Assembly: GCA_947497475.1 (NCBI GenBank)
Contig: CANMGS010000001.1
Span: 930,001 to 994,000 of the forward strand
DNA: 64,000 bases
Source of the DNA: an uncultured Amylibacter sp.
GTDB lineage: Bacteria; Pseudomonadota; Alphaproteobacteria; Rhodobacterales; Rhodobacteraceae
Reading direction: 5' to 3'
Position numbers and translations under genes: made by a program. Positions 48,198 to 56,820 of this stretch are shown one piece after another; the first letter of the stretch is position 1; every line of letters starts with the position of its first letter. Under the pieces are notes generated by a model. It saw only the letters and a list, made by a program, of their open reading frames with translations. It was not told the origin of the DNA and did not search any database.

Positions 48198-48857
48198 ATG
48201 AAAACACTTTTCCAAAAAATTTGGCTTATCGTTTCCGCCATACTTTCTCTTTTAGGTCTTTCAGGTCTCGTAGATAATTTTATCGAATGGCACAGTTTTA
48301 TGCTGAGAGTCACAGATGTTTATTATTCTTTTAGAGATATGATTTTTACCGTTTTACCGTTTACTTTGTCAGGTTGGATAAAAGATTACTTGGTGGCAGG
48401 CGCAAGTATATTTTCGATTGATCGAATAGCGAATATTCAAATGAGAGCACTCGCTAATGAAAAAAATGTGGATATGGTGGACAGTAAGGGCATTCCAATA
48501 AAGCTCAAAATTTTTAATTTATTAAGGTGCCTTTTGGGATGGCCTGTACAAATATCCTTTTACTTAACAATATATATTTTATCTAAGATTTTGACGCAGA
48601 AGGTTTTTCAAAAGCTCCATGAACACTTTTGTACAATGTCTGATGAGCGCAAAAGCCTAGTGTTTAATGAGCAAGGCATTATCTTTATGGAAGAGAAAAA
48701 GTTTGAAAGTGAAGCTATGCACAATGGGCTTTTTTTAATGGCTGCGCATAGTAAATCTATTTTTAAATCTGCTTTAATTTATATTGTTATTTTTCTCGGT
48801 TTACTTTTTATATTTTCTGATATTGTCGAAAAAGCTTTACCTTATTTTGGGGGATGA
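48198..48857 (+). CDS. Unknown AT-rich membrane protein
   Basis: A 219-residue protein with about four membrane segments (IWLIVSAILSLLGLSGLV; a pair near residues 45-75 including YLVAGASIFSI; LLGWPVQISFYLTIYILSKIL; ALIYIVIFLGLLFIFSDIV) and a soluble loop with MSDERKSLVFNEQGIIFMEEKKFE. No family is recognised. Codon use is visibly more AT-rich than neighbours (many TTT, ATT, AAA, TTA), suggesting recent acquisition or weak expression. No good SD precedes the ATG. It is flanked by the GC-rich hairpin element and a palindrome at 48910-48925. Confidence 0.55.
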   Translation: MKTLFQKIWLIVSAILSLLGLSGLVDNFIEWHSFMLRVTDVYYSFRDMIFTVLPFTLSGWIKDYLVAGASIFSIDRIANIQMRALANEKNVDMVDSKGIPIKLKIFNLLRCLLGWPVQISFYLTIYILSKILTQKVFQKLHEHFCTMSDERKSLVFNEQGIIFMEEKKFESEAMHNGLFLMAAHSKSIFKSALIYIVIFLGLLFIFSDIVEKALPYFGG

Positions 48858-48909
48858 CTTTTACCATACTTATAAGATAACTTATAATATTTTCAATATC
48901 TTAACCCCA

Positions 48910-48925
48910 TGTCCCAATTGGGACA
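48910..48925. repeat. 16-bp perfect palindrome
   Basis: TGTCCCAATTGGGACA lies 3 bp from the stop of the glutamine-synthetase-like gene, between it and the unknown AT-rich gene. It may act as a terminator stem or a protein-binding site; no T-run follows on either strand. Confidence 0.5.
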
Positions 48926-48928
48926 CCT

Positions 48929-50242
48929 CTAAGCTGTATTCAAATAAGTCCGATATTCAAAGGCACTGACCTCTGTTTCAAACCGTTCCAATTCCTGACG
49001 TTTTGCTTTCAGATAGATACTTTTTAAAATCGGATCAAAAATCACGCCGATGGCCTCAGACGCCTCAAAAATATCCAGTGCCGCTTCCCAAGAATTCGGC
49101 AGTTTTTCCAGATCAGCCGCATAAGCATCCCCTTTGATCGGATCAGGTGCCTCAGCCTTGGTTTCAATCCCATGCAGGGCCGCCCCCAATATTGCCGCGA
49201 GTATCAGATAAACATTCGCATCCCCCCCCGCCACACGGTGCTCAATCCGCCGCGCTATATCAGGCCCACCCGGAATACGGATCGCAGCGGTTCTATTCTC
49301 ATACCCCCACCCCACAGCGCTGGGCGCATGACTGTGAGCAGCAAATCGACGGTAGGAATTATAATGCGGCGCAAAGATTGCCATCGAAGCGGGCATCATA
49401 TCCAGACACCCCGCCACCGCGTGTTTTAAATGGTCTGATCCTTCATCCGTACCATTCGCAAAGATATTATTCCCATCTTTATCCAGCACCGAAAAATGAA
49501 CATGCAACCCATTTCCAGCCCGATCCCCAAAAGGTTTCGCCATGAAGGTTGCCGCAAGCTCTTGATCACGGGCAACAGAGCGCACGATGCGTTTAAACAG
49601 CATCGCATCATCTGCGGCTTTCAAGGGATCGGCGACATGCATCAGATTGATTTCAAACTGCCCTGTACCCCCTTCGGAAATGACCGCATCCGCAGGAACA
49701 TCCCAAGCTTCGCATTCTTTATAGACAGCATTCAGGAACGGTTCATGCAGGTCTAATGTGTCGATTGCTTCTAACACCTCAAACTCTTGATTGATCGGCG
49801 CTGTTTGAGCCGTGCCATAAACAGCTTCTGGATCTGTCAGATAGAATTCCATTTCCGTAGCAACGACGACTGTTAGCCCATGCTCTTTATAACGATCGAC
49901 AATATGCGCCAAAGCTTGACGTGGGTCGCCAAGGAACGGTGTTTTATCTTCGTTTAAGAATGTGCAGGGAACCAAAACAGTAGGCTCTTCTGCAGTTGAG
50001 ACTGTTAACGGCCCGCGACCAGTTGGAATGCAATACCCGTCACCATCACCAGATTCAAAAACCAACTCGCTATTAGGAATATCACGACCCCAAATATCGA
50101 TGCCCATAATAGATATAGGCATACGAAATCCGTCCTTTAATACTGTATCCAATTTTTTCGCTGGCAGACGTTTGCCCCGTAATTGGCCGTTCAAGTCAAA
50201 AACGCCAACTTGGACGTGCGGAGGTTGGATTTTGTCAGTCAT
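48929..50242 (-). CDS. Glutamine synthetase-family ligase (gamma-glutamylpolyamine synthetase-like)
   Basis: A 437-residue protein with the GS beta-grasp N-terminal domain (VFDLNGQLRGKRLPA) and catalytic domain: metal-binding Glu residues in TEMEFYL and SEGGTGQFEINL, the GNGLHVHFS His, NSYRRF, and ENRTAAIRIPGG. Family III-type proteins of this kind often add glutamate to polyamines or other amines (PuuA-like) rather than to ammonia; the exact substrate is not certain. It is divergent from a LysR regulator gene with 216 bp between, suggesting control by it. Confidence 0.85.
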   Translation of the reverse strand: MTDKIQPPHVQVGVFDLNGQLRGKRLPAKKLDTVLKDGFRMPISIMGIDIWGRDIPNSELVFESGDGDGYCIPTGRGPLTVSTAEEPTVLVPCTFLNEDKTPFLGDPRQALAHIVDRYKEHGLTVVVATEMEFYLTDPEAVYGTAQTAPINQEFEVLEAIDTLDLHEPFLNAVYKECEAWDVPADAVISEGGTGQFEINLMHVADPLKAADDAMLFKRIVRSVARDQELAATFMAKPFGDRAGNGLHVHFSVLDKDGNNIFANGTDEGSDHLKHAVAGCLDMMPASMAIFAPHYNSYRRFAAHSHAPSAVGWGYENRTAAIRIPGGPDIARRIEHRVAGGDANVYLILAAILGAALHGIETKAEAPDPIKGDAYAADLEKLPNSWEAALDIFEASEAIGVIFDPILKSIYLKAKRQELERFETEVSAFEYRTYLNTA

Positions 50243-50271
50243 ATTATAAACGCCTAAATAAGAGTTGTTAT

Positions 50272-50285
50272 AATTTGATCAAATT
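50272..50285. promoter_or_regulatory. Palindrome AATTTGATCAAATT in the GS/LysR intergenic region
   Basis: A perfect 14-bp palindrome 30 bp before the ligase gene start, in the 216-bp divergent region (50243-50458). It fits the T-N11-A pattern of LysR binding sites, so it is a candidate operator. Confidence 0.4.
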
Positions 50286-50330
50286 TTTCATTGAGGGTCA
50301 ATCAAACTGTTTCCCTTATTATTATGGGAT

Positions 50331-50339
50331 TTATCCACA
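50331..50339 (+). promoter_or_regulatory. Isolated DnaA box
   Basis: TTATCCACA, a perfect match to the classical 9-mer, sits in the same divergent promoter region, about 18 kb from the proposed origin. It may be coincidental or mediate DnaA regulation. Confidence 0.4.
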
Positions 50340-50458
50340 GAAATTAGGGAATGTGTCAAAACTAAGTTTGAAATAACCCAGCAATGGACAGTTTGTTTCC
50401 CAAATGTGGACAAATTTAAGGGGGAAACAATGACCTAGTATTAACGAGGATTGTCAGT

Positions 50459-51364
50459 ATGGACCGATTAACAGAAATGGAAGCATTCGCTAAAGTTGTC
50501 GATAGCGGAGGCTTTACTGATGCGGCAAAGAAAATGGGATTATCGAAATCCGCCGTATCCAAACACGTATCATCTTTAGAAGCACGTCTTGGTGCGCGGT
50601 TGTTAAACCGCACAACACGTCGCGTCAGCCCAACAGAAATTGGCCTGGCTTATTACGATAAAGCCAAGCAGGTTTTGGTGGATGCGATAGAGGCAGACGC
50701 AATGGTATCGTCAATGCAAGTGGCCCCACGTGGTTCATTGCGTTTGGCTGCATCACCTGATTTTGGTGGCAACCATTTGTCTAGTGCGCTGGGTGATTTC
50801 CTTGGGCTTTACCCAGAGGTTTCTGTTGATATGGTGCTGAGCAATCAAAATCTTGATCCCGTTGCAGACAGTTATGACCTTGTCATTCGTGTTGGTCAGC
50901 AACAAGACAGCAGCATTATGGCGAAGAAACTTGCATCCACACAGATGAAGATAGTGGGCTCACCGCGTTATTTTGAAAAAAATGGTATGCCGTCACGTAT
51001 TGAGGATTTAAATCATCACAGCTTACTTCATTATTCAAACCAGCCATCTGGTAGTGTTTGGAAGTTGAAATCAAACACAGGTGAAATGCGTTCTGTTCGT
51101 GCCAGTGGTAACCTAACCGCAAATGACGGTCAGTCACTACTACAAGCAGCCGAAGCTGGTCTGGGGATCGCATTCCTGCCATGTTTCTTGTACCATGAGA
51201 AATTAGAAAACGGCTCGTTGATCTCTGCACTAAGTGATTTGCCAGAGCAGTCACAAGACATCTATGCAATGTACCCACATGGGCAGTATACACAGCCAAA
51301 ACTGCGTGCATTTCTTGATTTCCTTGCAGAGCATTTCAAAGACAAAGGTATGGGTAACTGGTAA
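50459..51364 (+). CDS. LysR-family transcriptional regulator
   Basis: A 301-residue regulator with an N-terminal winged helix-turn-helix (MEAFAKVVDSGGFTDAAKKMGLSKSAVSKHV, then LEARLGARLLNRTTRRVSPTEIG) and a C-terminal effector-binding domain (residues about 90-295). It is divergent from the glutamine-synthetase-like gene, so it may control that gene and itself; the palindrome at 50272-50285 is a candidate site. Effector unknown. Confidence 0.92.
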   Translation: MDRLTEMEAFAKVVDSGGFTDAAKKMGLSKSAVSKHVSSLEARLGARLLNRTTRRVSPTEIGLAYYDKAKQVLVDAIEADAMVSSMQVAPRGSLRLAASPDFGGNHLSSALGDFLGLYPEVSVDMVLSNQNLDPVADSYDLVIRVGQQQDSSIMAKKLASTQMKIVGSPRYFEKNGMPSRIEDLNHHSLLHYSNQPSGSVWKLKSNTGEMRSVRASGNLTANDGQSLLQAAEAGLGIAFLPCFLYHEKLENGSLISALSDLPEQSQDIYAMYPHGQYTQPKLRAFLDFLAEHFKDKGMGNW

Positions 51365-51377
51365 AAACCAGCCCTCG

Positions 51378-52094
51378 TTAAACTGACCTTTTGAAGCGGT
51401 AGTGATAAGCTGCCGCTTCAGTCATGCCTAGGGTTTCATAAAGCGTGCGTGCAGGGATGTTTTCCCTGACAGTTAAAACCGCCAGCCAATCACAGTTTTG
51501 ATCTTGCGCCCAAAGAGCGGCTTTATACATCAAAGCATTTGCAACACCTTTGCGGCGATGATCCTTTGACACCTCTACAGCGTGCACCATGGCAATGCCT
51601 TTGTGCGATGCTGTAAACGCCACACCCATATCGCCGCTTTGTATGATTGCTTTGGGCTCTGTAACACGTTCCATAATAGCTAAACGATCTGGGCCAATTC
51701 CACCATCTGCCCATATCGCTTTTGCGCTTTGGTTTGGTGTCTGTGATAGGCTGGTTTGATGGTTCGTATATTTATGGTTTAGCAATTCACCCACAGGGTT
51801 TGCCAAAACTACGACTGGGTCAACGATGCCGTAATTCGTTTGTTCTAAGACAAGATCCAGCTCAGCATCAGAATCTCTGACCATGAACAATGACTTTTGT
51901 CCTAACGCCTCCATCTTCTGTTCGGCGTTTAGTATATTTACGCTATCAAGTGGAGCTTCTAAAGTTGCAGCAGATACACGTTGCCCACCACCTGCCCCTT
52001 CGCGGATCATCCAGCCATCATGCATTATGAAACACTTTGCAGACCATGTTGCATCAACAGCATTGAACAACTCTTGTGAAGTGGGGCGCTGCAT
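51378..52094 (-). CDS. GNAT-family N-acetyltransferase
   Basis: A 238-residue protein whose C-terminal ~100 residues hold a GNAT acetyl-CoA fold: MVHAVEVSKDHRRKGVANALMYKAALWA, with the Q/R-x-x-G-x-G/A-type pantetheine-binding segment RRKGVA, then a final ARTLYETLGMTEAAAYHYR. The N-terminal half lacks a recognisable motif. Acceptor unknown. It is convergent with the LysR gene (13-bp gap) and lies 5 bp downstream of the CinA-like gene. Confidence 0.8.
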   Translation of the reverse strand: MQRPTSQELFNAVDATWSAKCFIMHDGWMIREGAGGGQRVSAATLEAPLDSVNILNAEQKMEALGQKSLFMVRDSDAELDLVLEQTNYGIVDPVVVLANPVGELLNHKYTNHQTSLSQTPNQSAKAIWADGGIGPDRLAIMERVTEPKAIIQSGDMGVAFTASHKGIAMVHAVEVSKDHRRKGVANALMYKAALWAQDQNCDWLAVLTVRENIPARTLYETLGMTEAAAYHYRFKRSV

Positions 52095-52099
52095 AATGT

Positions 52100-52822
52100 T
52101 TACTCTAAAAAAGCAGTTTTAATTTCTGCAGCAACTTCTGCCACACGATTTTTATCTGTTGAGCGGACAACCAACTTACATCCAAAATTACCATCGTTGT
52201 AATACGGGTATGATCCAATGGCCGTGTCAGGGTTGGCTTTGGCGATTGTGCCGAGAATGGCTGCTATATCACCTTCTTTTTTGGGCACATCTACAGTTTG
52301 GGATAAGATTTTCTTGCCTGTTCCAAGCTTCGGCAACAAACCCTCCAGCATCGCTTCAAAGATTTTTGGAACGCCAGCCATTGTGTGAACGTTGCCAGTT
52401 GAAAATCCAGGTGCTTTTGAAATTGGATTATCGATTAGGATTGCGCCATCGGGCACACGAGCCATGCGTAAACGTGCTTCGGTTAATTCTGTTTCTGGAT
52501 TTTTGTAGTTTTGCGCCAAGGCTGTGCGTGCATCATCACGTACGCCAATAGAAACACCAAAAGCTTTGGCAACGCAGTCAGCGGTAATATCATCATGCGT
52601 TGGCCCGATGCCACCGCTGGTAAACACATAGGTGTATTTCACGCGCAAAGCATTTATAGCGCCAACGATTTCATCCTCGACATCTGCAACAACACGCACC
52701 TCGTTCAGGTCAATACCAACAAGGGTCAGTTGTTTTGCAAGATGGTGCATATTCGAATCGCGCGTGCGCCCAGACAGAATTTCATCCCCGATCACGATCA
52801 TTGCGGCTGTTGGATTGCTCAT
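52100..52822 (-). CDS. CinA-like molybdopterin-binding domain protein
   Basis: A 240-residue protein corresponding to the N-terminal MoCF_biosynth domain of CinA: VIGDEILSGRTRDSNMHHLAKQL, then TSGGIGPTHDDIT. The C-terminal NMN deamidase domain of full CinA is absent. Such short forms are common in alphaproteobacteria and annotated as competence/damage-inducible protein A; an ADP-ribose/CoA pyrophosphatase-like activity is known for some full-length CinA N-terminal domains. Divergent from sfsA. Confidence 0.85.
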   Translation of the reverse strand: MSNPTAAMIVIGDEILSGRTRDSNMHHLAKQLTLVGIDLNEVRVVADVEDEIVGAINALRVKYTYVFTSGGIGPTHDDITADCVAKAFGVSIGVRDDARTALAQNYKNPETELTEARLRMARVPDGAILIDNPISKAPGFSTGNVHTMAGVPKIFEAMLEGLLPKLGTGKKILSQTVDVPKKEGDIAAILGTIAKANPDTAIGSYPYYNDGNFGCKLVVRSTDKNRVAEVAAEIKTAFLE

Positions 52823-52861
52823 CTTGCTTGTCCTTATTTTATATGCGGCCTAAGTTTCGGT

Positions 52862-53566
52862 ATGAAATTTGATACACCCCTTATACCCGCAACTTTAATC
52901 CGTAGATACAAGCGTTTTTTGGCAGATGTCACGTTGAATGATGGACGTGAAGTGACTGCACATGTTGCAAACCCTGGTTCTATGTTGGGGATGAAGGACG
53001 AAGGGTTGCGTGTTTGGCTGGAGCCAAATGATGATCCAAAGCGCAAACTTAAATATTCATGGAAGATTGCGGAGCTGGAGAGTGGCGCAATGGTTGGTGT
53101 TGATACGGGTATGCCGAATAAGATTATTGGTGAGGCTTTAAGGAATGGCCTAATCCCAGAACTGGTTTATCAAAATGTTAAACCAGAGGTTAAATACGGT
53201 GAGAACTCTCGTATAGATTTTCTGTTAAGCGAAGAACGTAAAGTAGATTGTTATGTTGAGGTCAAAAGCGTTACCCTTTCACGTCAAACAGGATTGGCAG
53301 AGTTTCCTGATAGTATAACTGCGCGCGGTGCAAAGCATATGGATGAATTGGCAAAGGTTGTTCAAAACGGTCAGCGTGCAGTTTTATTGTATCTATTGCA
53401 GCGTAATGACTGTGATCGCTTTGATATCGCGGGTGATATTGATCCAAAATACCAAGCTACGTTTACAGCTGCGCGTGAAGCTGGGGTAGAAGTTTTGTGT
53501 TATGGAACCACCCTTTCGCAAACAGGTATTGAAATAGGCGGTAAAATACCCCTAGCATTTGCATAA
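52862..53566 (+). CDS. sfsA: Sugar fermentation stimulation protein SfsA
   Basis: A 234-residue protein starting MKFDTPLIPATLIRRYKRFLADV, then AHVANPGSMLGM, and the nuclease-like core RIDFLLSEERKVDCYVEVKSVTL followed by FPDSITARGAKHMDEL. SfsA proteins are predicted DNA-binding nucleases of the PD-(D/E)xK type, with a loose link to sugar metabolism. The ATG at 52862 matches the family start; the frame is open upstream into the divergent CinA-like gene without support. Confidence 0.93.
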   Translation: MKFDTPLIPATLIRRYKRFLADVTLNDGREVTAHVANPGSMLGMKDEGLRVWLEPNDDPKRKLKYSWKIAELESGAMVGVDTGMPNKIIGEALRNGLIPELVYQNVKPEVKYGENSRIDFLLSEERKVDCYVEVKSVTLSRQTGLAEFPDSITARGAKHMDELAKVVQNGQRAVLLYLLQRNDCDRFDIAGDIDPKYQATFTAAREAGVEVLCYGTTLSQTGIEIGGKIPLAFA

Positions 53567-53636
53567 TTCGTAATGTTCCCATATGTGGTTTCACGAAGAT
53601 TTATTTTGATGCTTACAGCGAACAAGGATTGCTCTT

Positions 53637-54488
53637 TTGGAACAGACAAAAAAGCCACGACTTAACCAAGACGGTATCACCATTCACTCAAAAGAAGATT
53701 TTGAAGGAATGCGCCGCGCTGGGCGTTTGGCGGCTGAAGTTCTGGATATGATTGCAGAACATGTTGTTCCAGGTGTTACGACGGGCGAGTTGGATCAGTT
53801 GTGTCATGATTTCATGGTTAAGAATGGGTCTGTCCCAGCAACATTGGGCTATCGCGGTTATCCAAAATCAAGCTGTATTTCGATCAACCATGTTGTGTGT
53901 CATGGTATTCCTGGGGCGAAAATCCCAAAGTGGAAGAATGATAAGAACAACCGCAAAGATGATACGCTTTTTGAAGGTGACATTTTAAACATTGATGTGA
54001 CCTGTATTTTGGATGGCTGGTTCGGTGACAATTCTCGTATGTATGTAGCGGGCAAACCAAAACCCTATGCGAAAAAGCTGATCCAAGTGACGCATGATGC
54101 GTTGATGTTAAGCATTGATCAGGTAAAGCCGGGTAATACATTTGGTGATATTGGCGCTGCCATTCAACGCTATGCAGAAGCGCAAGGCTATTCAGTTGTG
54201 CGTGATTTCTGTGGTCACGGCTTGGGGCGTGTATTCCACTCTGCGCCGAACGTTTTGCACTACGGTAATTTTGGCACAGGCCCTGTTTTAGAAGAAGGTA
54301 TGTTCTTTACGATTGAGCCGATGATTAATATTGGCACGCCGCATACAAAAATCCTTTCTGATGATTGGACGGCGATTACAAAAGACAAGTCACTATCGGC
54401 CCAGTTTGAACATTCGATTGGTGTGACAGCAGATGGATGTGAGATTTTCACATTATCACCAAAAGGATTATTCCACCCAACTTATTAA
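53637..54488 (+). CDS. map: Type I methionine aminopeptidase
   Basis: A 283-residue metalloprotease that removes the initiator methionine from nascent proteins. Metal ligands lie in NIDVTCILDGWFGDNSRMY (two Asp) and in the later GHGLGRVFHSAPNVLHYG (His) and TIEPMIN (Glu) segments. The start is TTG at 53637, with AAGGA at 53624-53628, eight bases upstream; the first ATG is 24 codons later and lies beyond the conserved N-terminal region. It is probably co-transcribed with sfsA (70-bp gap) and radC (44-bp gap). Confidence 0.95.
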   Translation: MEQTKKPRLNQDGITIHSKEDFEGMRRAGRLAAEVLDMIAEHVVPGVTTGELDQLCHDFMVKNGSVPATLGYRGYPKSSCISINHVVCHGIPGAKIPKWKNDKNNRKDDTLFEGDILNIDVTCILDGWFGDNSRMYVAGKPKPYAKKLIQVTHDALMLSIDQVKPGNTFGDIGAAIQRYAEAQGYSVVRDFCGHGLGRVFHSAPNVLHYGNFGTGPVLEEGMFFTIEPMINIGTPHTKILSDDWTAITKDKSLSAQFEHSIGVTADGCEIFTLSPKGLFHPTY

Positions 54489-54532
54489 GCTTTGGAAACC
54501 TTTGATTAACCATACCGCGTAATGCTGCGTGT

Positions 54533-55288
54533 ATGGCGCCAAATGTTAGAAAAACAGAGTTTTCTGATGCTGCAATGCTGGGATTTAATCTGTCCCAAGC
54601 CAGCGTTGCTGATCCGAAACGCTTGCAAAACCGTTATCGTTCCAATCTGCGGGATCGCTTTATTAAAGGCGGAGTTGAAGCGGTAAACGATATAGAACTG
54701 CTGGAGTTGATATTGTTTCGCGCTATTCCAAGTCGTGATGTGCGTCCGTTGTGTCAGATTTTGCTGAAACAGTTTGGCAGCTTTAATAATGTCATTGCTG
54801 CTGCTCCAAGTGATTTGCGAAAAATCAAGGGTATTGGGATTGCTGTGATTAATGAGCTTAAAATTGTGCGGGCGGCGGCACATAAGATGGCGCAATTAGA
54901 AGTCATCGAGCGGGATGTTATTTCGTCTTGGGATCAACTCATTGCTTATTGCCGTTCTAGTATGGCGCATTTGAAACAAGAACAGTTCCGTGTTTTGTTT
55001 TTGGACAGCAAAAATGTCCTGATTGCGGATGAATGTTTACAAACGGGGATTGTAAATCATGTCCCTGTTTACCCCAGGCAAATTGCAAAACGTGCATTAG
55101 AGTTGGATGCAACGGCAGTGATATTGGTTCACAATCATCCCAGTGGCGATCCTGAGCCATCGCAATCAGATATTGATGTAACCCATGAAATTGTTGATGC
55201 GTTGGGAGCTTTGCACATTGCCGTCTATGATCATCTCATTATTGGAGCGGCTGGCGATATCAGCTTTAAAGCGCGAGGATTGATTTAA
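54533..55288 (+). CDS. radC: RadC/JAB-domain protein
   Basis: A 251-residue protein. The N-terminal helix-hairpin-helix region (LRKIKGIGIAVINELKIVRAA) is followed by the JAB/MPN domain with the metal-binding EH...H-x-H-P-S-x-D pattern (ILVHNHPSGDPEPSQSD). Despite the name, the family has no established role in recombinational repair; a Zn-hydrolase activity is expected. It follows map and its stop shares TTAA with the convergent OmpA-like gene. Confidence 0.93.
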   Translation: MAPNVRKTEFSDAAMLGFNLSQASVADPKRLQNRYRSNLRDRFIKGGVEAVNDIELLELILFRAIPSRDVRPLCQILLKQFGSFNNVIAAAPSDLRKIKGIGIAVINELKIVRAAAHKMAQLEVIERDVISSWDQLIAYCRSSMAHLKQEQFRVLFLDSKNVLIADECLQTGIVNHVPVYPRQIAKRALELDATAVILVHNHPSGDPEPSQSDIDVTHEIVDALGALHIAVYDHLIIGAAGDISFKARGLI

Positions 55289-56808
55289 AAATTATCTTTA
55301 ACCCAAATCTCTACACGGTTGTTTGTTGCTGCCCCTTCGGGTGTATCTTCGCATACCAAAGGCGAAGCTTCGCCAAATCCGTGAATATCCATTTGTAGAT
55401 CAGCCAGAATGCCACCGCTATCAGCGTTTTTGATATAACGTGATATTAGCTGAGCTGCGGCCTTGGAATTACGTTTGTTTTCACCCAAGCTGCCATCGGA
55501 TTCTGTAAAGCCCACGATCATCAGTTGTTGATCTGCGTAATTACCAAGGAATAGCTCTGATACCAACGCCTCTAATGCTGCAGAGGACTGTGTGTCTAAA
55601 TCTAAGCCGCCCGCTTTGAATCTTAGAATGGTGGACAGTTGGCGAGCGCCATTTAGAATGTTCAACATGGAACGATATTCTGTGATTGGCACATTTTTTG
55701 ATGTCGCGAGCAAACCATATGTAATGCGATTGCCCTGTTCCTCTAGATCTTTTTCTTGGACGGACAGACTTGGGAACCCTAAACGCTCAATCATGTCTTT
55801 CGCTTGATCATTTTCTAAGAAAGATAAAAATTCGCGTGCAAAGATGGGAGGTCTATTCTGTCCTTCAGTGATGTAGTGATAATATGTTCCGGGATATGTG
55901 CCCGTGGTGATGTTGAATGCGTTTGGTCTTACATATGCACCACACGCTCCAACAATTGGCAAAGCTTTTGCTGTACGTAAATTTGCATAGTTCAAAATGG
56001 CGAGGCCATAAGGGTCTTCTGAAACAGCTTTTGAAAGCTCTTCTAAGGCTTCATATCGTGTTGCTGTGCCTGTTGTGGATGTATCAAAACCTAAATCTTT
56101 GGAAAGTGCTGCGAAGTTTGTTTTGTTTTCCATAAGGTACAAATTGATATCCACATCTGGGCCACCTAAATCTTTCCAGTTTTTGATTTTACCAGCCAAG
56201 ATATCCTGCAATGCTAGCGCTGAAATAGATCGAATAGAATTGGTATCTGATGTGGCCACAATGATTGCATCTGCCGCAAGAGGTGTGACGCTGCTTTGTG
56301 CGCTATCTTTTGCTAGTTGCGCAGTCGAGCCCTGTTTAATCACGATGGAATTTGGGTTTTCTGCTATGGCTGATGTTAACTCAGATGCCATGCCAGAACG
56401 TAGTGTGATGTTTGCAAAATCTTGCCCATCTTGCCCAATAACTCGGATTGCGGCTTTGTCGTCTGCTTTGACAGACGTTTCAATGCTGGAGCCAATAGAA
56501 AAGCTATAACCCTCCATTAATGGTAGCAATAATTGGTCAATAAGTTGTTTGTCGCCAAATACGGAAACCTTTGAAGCAGTGTTTGTAATCACAGGACAAT
56601 CAGTGCCCTCGCATGTGACAGTGCGTGCATCAACTTCTAACTCACCTAGATCCGTTTCAATGATATAAACTTCGTTATCAAAGCTTTTCAGTTCACCAAC
56701 AATTTCGACAGAACTGGATGTTGATTTCAGTGTTACTGGCTCAGCTTGTGCAGCCGATACTGCCAAAGCGTAGACAAATGAAATGGGTATTAATTTTTGA
56801 AAAAACAT
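55285..56808 (-). CDS. Exported fusion of a PstS-like binding domain and an OmpA peptidoglycan-binding domain
   Basis: About 507 residues from the ATG at 56808. The signal peptide ends ...AVSAAQA. A middle region resembles periplasmic phosphate-binding-like proteins (PBP-like_2), with substrate-loop segments such as VIVATSDTNSIRSISALALQDILAGKIKNWKDLGG. The C-terminal ~120 residues are an OmpA-like domain (MIVGFTESDGSLGENKRNSKAAAQLIS and a terminal GFGEASPLVCEDTPEGAATNNRVEIWV) that binds peptidoglycan. Such fusions occur in roseobacters; function unknown, probably periplasmic envelope organisation or sensing. It follows the upstream gene by 12 bp. Confidence 0.75.
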   Translation of the reverse strand: MFFQKLIPISFVYALAVSAAQAEPVTLKSTSSSVEIVGELKSFDNEVYIIETDLGELEVDARTVTCEGTDCPVITNTASKVSVFGDKQLIDQLLLPLMEGYSFSIGSSIETSVKADDKAAIRVIGQDGQDFANITLRSGMASELTSAIAENPNSIVIKQGSTAQLAKDSAQSSVTPLAADAIIVATSDTNSIRSISALALQDILAGKIKNWKDLGGPDVDINLYLMENKTNFAALSKDLGFDTSTTGTATRYEALEELSKAVSEDPYGLAILNYANLRTAKALPIVGACGAYVRPNAFNITTGTYPGTYYHYITEGQNRPPIFAREFLSFLENDQAKDMIERLGFPSLSVQEKDLEEQGNRITYGLLATSKNVPITEYRSMLNILNGARQLSTILRFKAGGLDLDTQSSAALEALVSELFLGNYADQQLMIVGFTESDGSLGENKRNSKAAAQLISRYIKNADSGGILADLQMDIHGFGEASPLVCEDTPEGAATNNRVEIWVKDNF

Positions 56809-56820
56809 GAGCACGACCAA

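Noticed and set aside
52511-52861. A 117-codon N-terminal extension of SfsA
   Set aside because: It overlaps the divergent CinA-like gene and does not resemble any domain; the family start at 52862 is clear.
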